DNA of 8,317 nucleotides from Catenibacterium sp. co_0103 (GTDB taxonomy: Bacteria > Bacillota_I > Bacilli_A > Erysipelotrichales > Coprobacillaceae), in contig NZ_RCYB01000082.1 of NCBI RefSeq assembly GCF_004168205.1, positions 1-8,317 on the forward strand, written 5' to 3'. The notes beneath the pieces are model-generated. The model worked only from the letters and a program-made list of their open reading frames with translations. It did not search any database and had not been told where the DNA came from. Below are positions 5,335 to 8,317 of the stretch, piece after piece. The translations under genes were made by a program, and so were the position numbers. How positions within the stretch are numbered: the first letter of the stretch is position 1; each line of letters starts with the position of its first letter.

Positions 5335-7019
5335 TGAAACGCTTATTATCATTTCTTACAGTATTGTTGTTGTTGATACCAACTGCAGTTGATGCATCAA
5401 GCACAAGAGTAAACAATATTGGCATTGCCTGCCAAATTGATCAAAATGGTACAGCAACATTTGTAGAGAAATGGGATATGGATGTATCGGAAGGGACAGA
5501 AGGATACAAAATATTCAATGGTATGAATGATCAGCCGTTGACACTTATTGGTGTTACTGATGATCGTGGGGTAACATACAAAAATATCGGTACATGGGAT
5601 TCTGATGTTTCTAGAGAATCTAAGATTAATAAATGTGGTCTGATTAAAGATGGTGGTCACTATGAGTTGTGCTTTGGTCTAGGTGATTATGGGACACGTT
5701 CTTATACAATGGTTTACCAGATTGAGCATTTTGTGAATCAGTATAAGGACCAGCAGGGTATTAACTATGCTTTTATTAGTGATATGTCATTGGATGTTGC
5801 AGATGTTACTATTCATGTGACTGGTATTACACCCTATAGTAAAGAGAATGCGAAAATCTGGGCATTTGGTTATTCGGGTAGTGTGAATTTTGATAATGGT
5901 GGTGTTACTTTAAAAACAGACTCTTTGGGCAGTAATAAGATGCAGTTATTAATGGGGCTTGAAAGTAATTCTTATACATCACCTAATAAACGTCATGCAA
6001 GTGAAAAGTTTGAAGATGTTGTGAAGGATGCAAAAGAAGGATCTAGTTATTCTAGTGGTATGTCAAAAGCAGCGATGATTATGATCTTTATCTTCATCAT
6101 CTTTGTGATTTTAATGCTTATCTTTATTATAGTTGCTGTTATTGTATTATCAGATTCGGGTGTTGTATTTGATAATGGACGTACAATTAAAGGCAAAGAA
6201 GTAACTCCATTTAGAGAAATTCCATGTAATAAAGATATATTCTTGTTCTATTATCTAGCTAAAAAGCTGGATATTATAGGTGGTGATGAGAGTCGTGAAA
6301 ACCTTGTGTCTGGATTTATCTTGAAATGGGTACGTGATGGTATCATCACAATTAGAGAAAAGGAAAGTGGCGCAATCGTCAAGAAAAAGAATTATGATAT
6401 GTATCTTGATGTAGATGCAAAGCTTGAGAACAAGCAGGAAACAGCACTTTATAAGATGTTTATTCTTGCGTCTAAAGATGGTGTTCTTCAAACAAAAGCA
6501 TTTCAGAAATGGTGCAGCAAACATTATAAGAAGATAGATGATTGGTTCACTAAAGTGGATAATGTTACAGAAGATTCTATGAATAAGAATGGTTACGCGA
6601 AAACTAAAACTATTTATAAACGTTTCTTATTCTGGAATATTCCACGTGATCGTACAGTATGGACAGATAAAGCATATGATCAATGTCTTTATGTATGGGG
6701 ATTTAATAACTTCCTTGAGGATGAAGACAATATGAAAGAAAAAGCTGCCATTGAAGTTAAACTTTGGGATGAATATCTCATCTTTGCGGCAGTACTTGGT
6801 ATTGCGGATCGTGTGGAAAAACAATTGAAGGTTGCGATTCCTCGTTATGAAGAAACATCAACTTACAATAATTTTCCAATTTACTACTATACACATACAT
6901 TTGCACATAATAGTATGAGTGCAGCTTCTTCAGCTGCAAGTGCAGGACAAGGTGGTTCATCATCATTTAGTGGTGGTGGAGGCGGCTTCTCCGGTGGTGG
7001 AGGCGGCGGTGTCCGTTAG
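5334..7019 (+). CDS. DUF2207 family membrane protein with glycine-rich C-terminal tail
   Basis: This is a predicted inner-membrane protein of unknown function, 561 residues long. A signal peptide occupies about residues 1-21 (MKRLLSFLTVLLLLIPTAVDA, likely cleaved after VDA). The extracytoplasmic DUF2207 domain spans about 25-215. A long hydrophobic transmembrane segment follows at about 246-272. The cytoplasmic part begins with REIPCNKDIFLFYYLAKKL, typical of the family, and includes the WGFNNFLEDEDN and WDEYLIFAAVLGIADRVEKQ landmarks. The last 24 residues are Gly/Ser-rich and end GGGGGGVR. Many relatives carry an extra pair of transmembrane helices before the WGF motif; I see none here, so this is a compact single-pass form. 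The ATG at 5334 overlaps the lemA stop by one base, and a modest AAAGGT (5319-5324) precedes it, so expression likely depends on lemA translation. Function is unknown beyond the association with LemA. Confidence 0.92.
   Translation: MKRLLSFLTVLLLLIPTAVDASSTRVNNIGIACQIDQNGTATFVEKWDMDVSEGTEGYKIFNGMNDQPLTLIGVTDDRGVTYKNIGTWDSDVSRESKINKCGLIKDGGHYELCFGLGDYGTRSYTMVYQIEHFVNQYKDQQGINYAFISDMSLDVADVTIHVTGITPYSKENAKIWAFGYSGSVNFDNGGVTLKTDSLGSNKMQLLMGLESNSYTSPNKRHASEKFEDVVKDAKEGSSYSSGMSKAAMIMIFIFIIFVILMLIFIIVAVIVLSDSGVVFDNGRTIKGKEVTPFREIPCNKDIFLFYYLAKKLDIIGGDESRENLVSGFILKWVRDGIITIREKESGAIVKKKNYDMYLDVDAKLENKQETALYKMFILASKDGVLQTKAFQKWCSKHYKKIDDWFTKVDNVTEDSMNKNGYAKTKTIYKRFLFWNIPRDRTVWTDKAYDQCLYVWGFNNFLEDEDNMKEKAAIEVKLWDEYLIFAAVLGIADRVEKQLKVAIPRYEETSTYNNFPIYYYTHTFAHNSMSAASSAASAGQGGSSSFSGGGGGFSGGGGGGVR
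6972..7007 (+). repeat. Two identical 15-bp GC-rich direct repeats encoding the Gly tail
   Basis: GGTGGTGGAGGCGGC occurs at 6972-6986 and again at 6993-7007, a 21-bp period in frame with the Gly-rich tail. The stretch is far more G-rich than the rest of the gene. It explains the repeated FSGGGGG pattern and could expand or contract by slippage. Confidence 0.85.
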
Positions 7020-7046
7020 AGGCAGGATTTTTTTCTGTCTTTTTTT
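7018..7046 (+). terminator. Probable terminator after the DUF2207 gene
   Basis: Bases 7018-7025 (AGAGGCAG) can pair with 7035-7042 (CTGTCTTT), 8 bp including two G-U pairs, across a 9-nt loop. T7040-T7046 overlap and follow the right arm. The base of the stem includes the last two bases of the TAG stop codon. It is weaker than the other terminators here, so some readthrough is likely. Confidence 0.6.
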
Positions 7047-7047
7047 C

Positions 7048-7075
7048 TTGTAGAAGAAAAATAGTTGTCTATAAT
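7048..7075 (+). promoter_or_regulatory. Predicted promoter of the MBL-fold lipoprotein gene
   Basis: A perfect -10 TATAAT (7070-7075) lies 16 bp after a weak -35 TTGTAG (7048-7053). Transcription would start near 7082, immediately before the AGGAGGA ribosome-binding site (7083-7089), giving a very short 5' UTR before the ATG at 7094. Confidence 0.55.
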
Positions 7076-7093
7076 GATTGACAGGAGGAATTT

Positions 7094-8098
7094 ATGAAGA
7101 AGTTATTTAGTATATTCTTATCAATGGTACTTATAACGGGTTGTAGTACAGCTCCTACACCGAAGAAAGAAGTATCAAACAATATCAAATCTCAAGTCAC
7201 TTATATTAATGTAGGGCAGGGAGATTCAACACTTATTCAAAATAATAACCAAACAGTTCTTATTGATGCAGGACACGGTGATGGATATGAAAATGCCAGT
7301 TTGAACTATTTAAAAGAACACTATATCAATACACTTGATGCTTTGATTTTAACGCATTGTGATGCGGATCATATAAATGATGCAAAGAATATTATTTATC
7401 AATTAAATGTAAAAAAGATATATATGTCTAGTAGAACCTCTTCTTCTTATACATATATGAAACTATTAAATGCGATTAAAGAGAAGAAAAAGAAAATTAC
7501 TGTGCCTAAGGTAGGAGATACCTTTCAAGTAGGTGCGGGTTCTATTGAGTTTATTGGTGTAGGTGAAGGGGCACAGAACAATAATGATTCATCTTTGTGT
7601 ATGAGATATGATGATGGTTATCATCGTTTTGTCTTTACTGGTGATGCTGCAGAATCAATGGAAAAGAAACTAAACAATGTACAATGTGATGTATTCCAAG
7701 CAGGTCATCATGGTTCAGCTTATTCAAATAGCGACAATTTGTTATCTAGAATGAAGGCAAGTTATGTTGTAGTGTCCTGTGGTAAAGACAATATGTATGG
7801 TCATCCTCATAAGGAAGCATTACAGAGATTCTCTAAATATAATATGCAGGTTTATCGTACAGATGAATTAGGTACAATCCGTTGTGTTTCTAAGAAGAAT
7901 AAATTGACCTTTAATGGTAAAGAAGAAATCCCGACTACTCAAACAACACAATACATAGGATCTAGAAATACTAAGAAGTATCATACTGAAGATTGTCAGT
8001 ATGTAAAAACGATCAGTGATAAGAATAAAGTTTATTTTAGTTCTTCACAGGAAGCACAAAATGAAGGCTATATTCCTTGTAAAGCATGCAATCCATAA
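7094..8098 (+). CDS. ComEC-like metallo-beta-lactamase-fold lipoprotein with C-terminal Ada-like zinc-binding module
   Basis: This is a predicted exported lipoprotein of 334 residues. The lipobox LITGC puts the lipidated Cys at residue 17. Residues about 34-270 form a metallo-beta-lactamase fold of the kind found in the C-terminal domain of ComEC: INVGQGDSTLIQ (38-49), LIDAGHGDG, the metal motif THCDADH (His88, Asp90, Asp92, His93), FTGDA with Asp184, FQAGHHGS with His205-His206, and GHPH (236-239). All expected metal ligands appear present, so it is probably an active hydrolase; the substrate (phosphoester, nucleic acid or other) is unknown. Residues about 286-334 resemble the zinc-binding Ada N-terminal fold: YIGSRNTKKYH, EDC (Cys301), a YFSSSQEAQNEGY stretch, and a final CKAC (Cys329, Cys332). 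It lacks ComEC's membrane channel, so it should not be named comEC. It has its own promoter and terminator. Confidence 0.9.
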   Translation: MKKLFSIFLSMVLITGCSTAPTPKKEVSNNIKSQVTYINVGQGDSTLIQNNNQTVLIDAGHGDGYENASLNYLKEHYINTLDALILTHCDADHINDAKNIIYQLNVKKIYMSSRTSSSYTYMKLLNAIKEKKKKITVPKVGDTFQVGAGSIEFIGVGEGAQNNNDSSLCMRYDDGYHRFVFTGDAAESMEKKLNNVQCDVFQAGHHGSAYSNSDNLLSRMKASYVVVSCGKDNMYGHPHKEALQRFSKYNMQVYRTDELGTIRCVSKKNKLTFNGKEEIPTTQTTQYIGSRNTKKYHTEDCQYVKTISDKNKVYFSSSQEAQNEGYIPCKACNP

Positions 8099-8110
8099 TG
8101 CATGCTTTTT
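8081..8110 (+). terminator. Terminator overlapping the end of the MBL-fold gene
   Basis: AAAGCATGCA (8081-8090) pairs perfectly with TGCATGCTTT (8099-8108) over 10 bp with an 8-nt loop, and T8106-T8110 follow. The left arm encodes part of the C-terminal CKACNP residues and the TAA stop (8096-8098) lies in the loop. Confidence 0.9.
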
Positions 8111-8181
8111 ATAATTTTCAGGCATAAAAACAGGATATAAAATAAGAAAAATAATTTTTTTGAATTTTCTTCAAAAAACAC

Positions 8182-8210
8182 TTTACAAACGCTGCGATAT
8201 TGGGTATTAT
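8182..8210 (+). promoter_or_regulatory. Strong promoter, probably of an rRNA operon
   Basis: The -35 TTTACA (8182-8187) and -10 TATTAT (8205-8210) are spaced exactly 17 bp, with an extended A/T-rich UP-like region (about 8140-8180) upstream. The start would be near 8217. The leader that follows resembles rRNA operon leaders, so this most likely drives a 16S-23S-5S operon beginning beyond the window. Confidence 0.8.
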
Positions 8211-8216
8211 AGACAG

Positions 8217-8317
8217 GCAGTCCGGGAGACGGGCTGAGACAGAACATTGAAAACTGAACAGATACACGTCAGATTTATTTGAAAACATTTAATTGATGAG
8301 CTGAACATCAGCTCTTC
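8217..8317 (+). promoter_or_regulatory. Probable rRNA operon leader with boxA-like sequence (partial)
   Basis: The leader starts with a small hairpin (CAGTCC 8218-8223 with GGGCTG 8231-8236). It continues with AACATTGAAAACTGAACAG (8243-8261), which resembles the TTTGAAAACT boxA-type element seen before rRNA genes in Firmicutes, where it serves Nus-factor antitermination. A perfect 7-bp hairpin, GAGCTGA (8298-8304) with TCAGCTC (8308-8314), stands near the window end. No conserved 16S start is visible, so rRNA identity is inferred from the leader and the promoter. Confidence 0.7.

Noticed and set aside
5397..5660. Minus-strand open frame of 87 codons inside the DUF2207 gene
   Set aside because: Lies wholly within a well-supported gene on the other strand and the protein resembles no family I recognise.
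6255..6966. Three overlapping minus-strand open frames of 62-89 codons inside the DUF2207 gene
   Set aside because: They overlap one another and a convincing coding frame, and their translations look like antisense shadow sequence.
7094..8098. Calling the MBL-fold lipoprotein a beta-lactamase or ComEC itself
   Set aside because: The THxDxDH and HHGS signature is of the ComEC-like hydrolase branch, and the multi-helix membrane channel of ComEC is absent; only the hydrolase domain is shared.
8298..8314. Treating the 7-bp hairpin at the right edge as an intrinsic terminator
   Set aside because: Only TTC is visible after it before the window ends, and it follows a strong promoter and boxA-like leader, so an rRNA-leader or processing structure is more likely; undecidable without further sequence.
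1..8317. CRISPR arrays, insertion sequences, tRNA genes or phage features
   Set aside because: No repeat-spacer pattern, transposase, terminal inverted repeats or tRNA-like cloverleaf was seen; the window reads as ordinary chromosomal genes.

Overview
The window (about 8.3 kb, AT-rich) looks like chromosome of a low-GC Firmicute. Strong Shine-Dalgarno sites (AAAGGAGGA, AGGAGGA), TTA/GAA/AGA-rich codons with a marked CAG preference for Gln in carAB, and the gene families present suggest the Erysipelotrichia / Coprobacillus-Catenibacterium neighbourhood. That placement is an inference from style and was not tested by a database match.

Layout. Positions 1-70 hold the first 23 codons of an unidentified minus-strand gene. 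A 216-nt divergent intergenic region follows, with a 13-bp hairpin (141-172) and an A/T-rich promoter (238-266). Next comes a compact regulatory leader: a 29-codon ORF (287-376) with its own ribosome-binding site, ending in a U-rich, Phe-rich stretch. An intrinsic terminator (378-408) starts one base after the leader stop codon. Then come carA (429-1496) and carB (1498-4695), the two subunits of glutamine-dependent carbamoyl-phosphate synthetase, closed by a terminator at 4704-4734. A second transcription unit encodes LemA (4792-5334) and, overlapping it by one base, a DUF2207 membrane protein with a glycine-rich tail (5334-7019). A third unit is a lipoprotein with a ComEC-like metallo-beta-lactamase domain and a C-terminal Ada-like zinc-binding module (7094-8098); its terminator hairpin contains its stop codon in the loop. 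The right end (8182-8317) carries a strong promoter and a leader resembling those in front of rRNA operons; 16S rRNA itself would lie beyond the window.

How it works together. carAB supplies carbamoyl phosphate for pyrimidines and arginine. The leader has no recognisable PyrR-binding loop, no Arg codons and no alternative antiterminator hairpin. Its layout (translated U-rich leader abutting a terminator) instead matches the logic of UTP-sensing pyrBI attenuation known from enteric bacteria: when UTP is low, polymerase slows in the U-rich tract, the leading ribosome catches up and masks the terminator, and carAB is transcribed. This is the most interesting observation in the window. The LemA/DUF2207 pair is a recurrent envelope-associated gene pair of unknown biochemical role. 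The remaining gene is an exported hydrolase-like protein whose substrate cannot be read from sequence.
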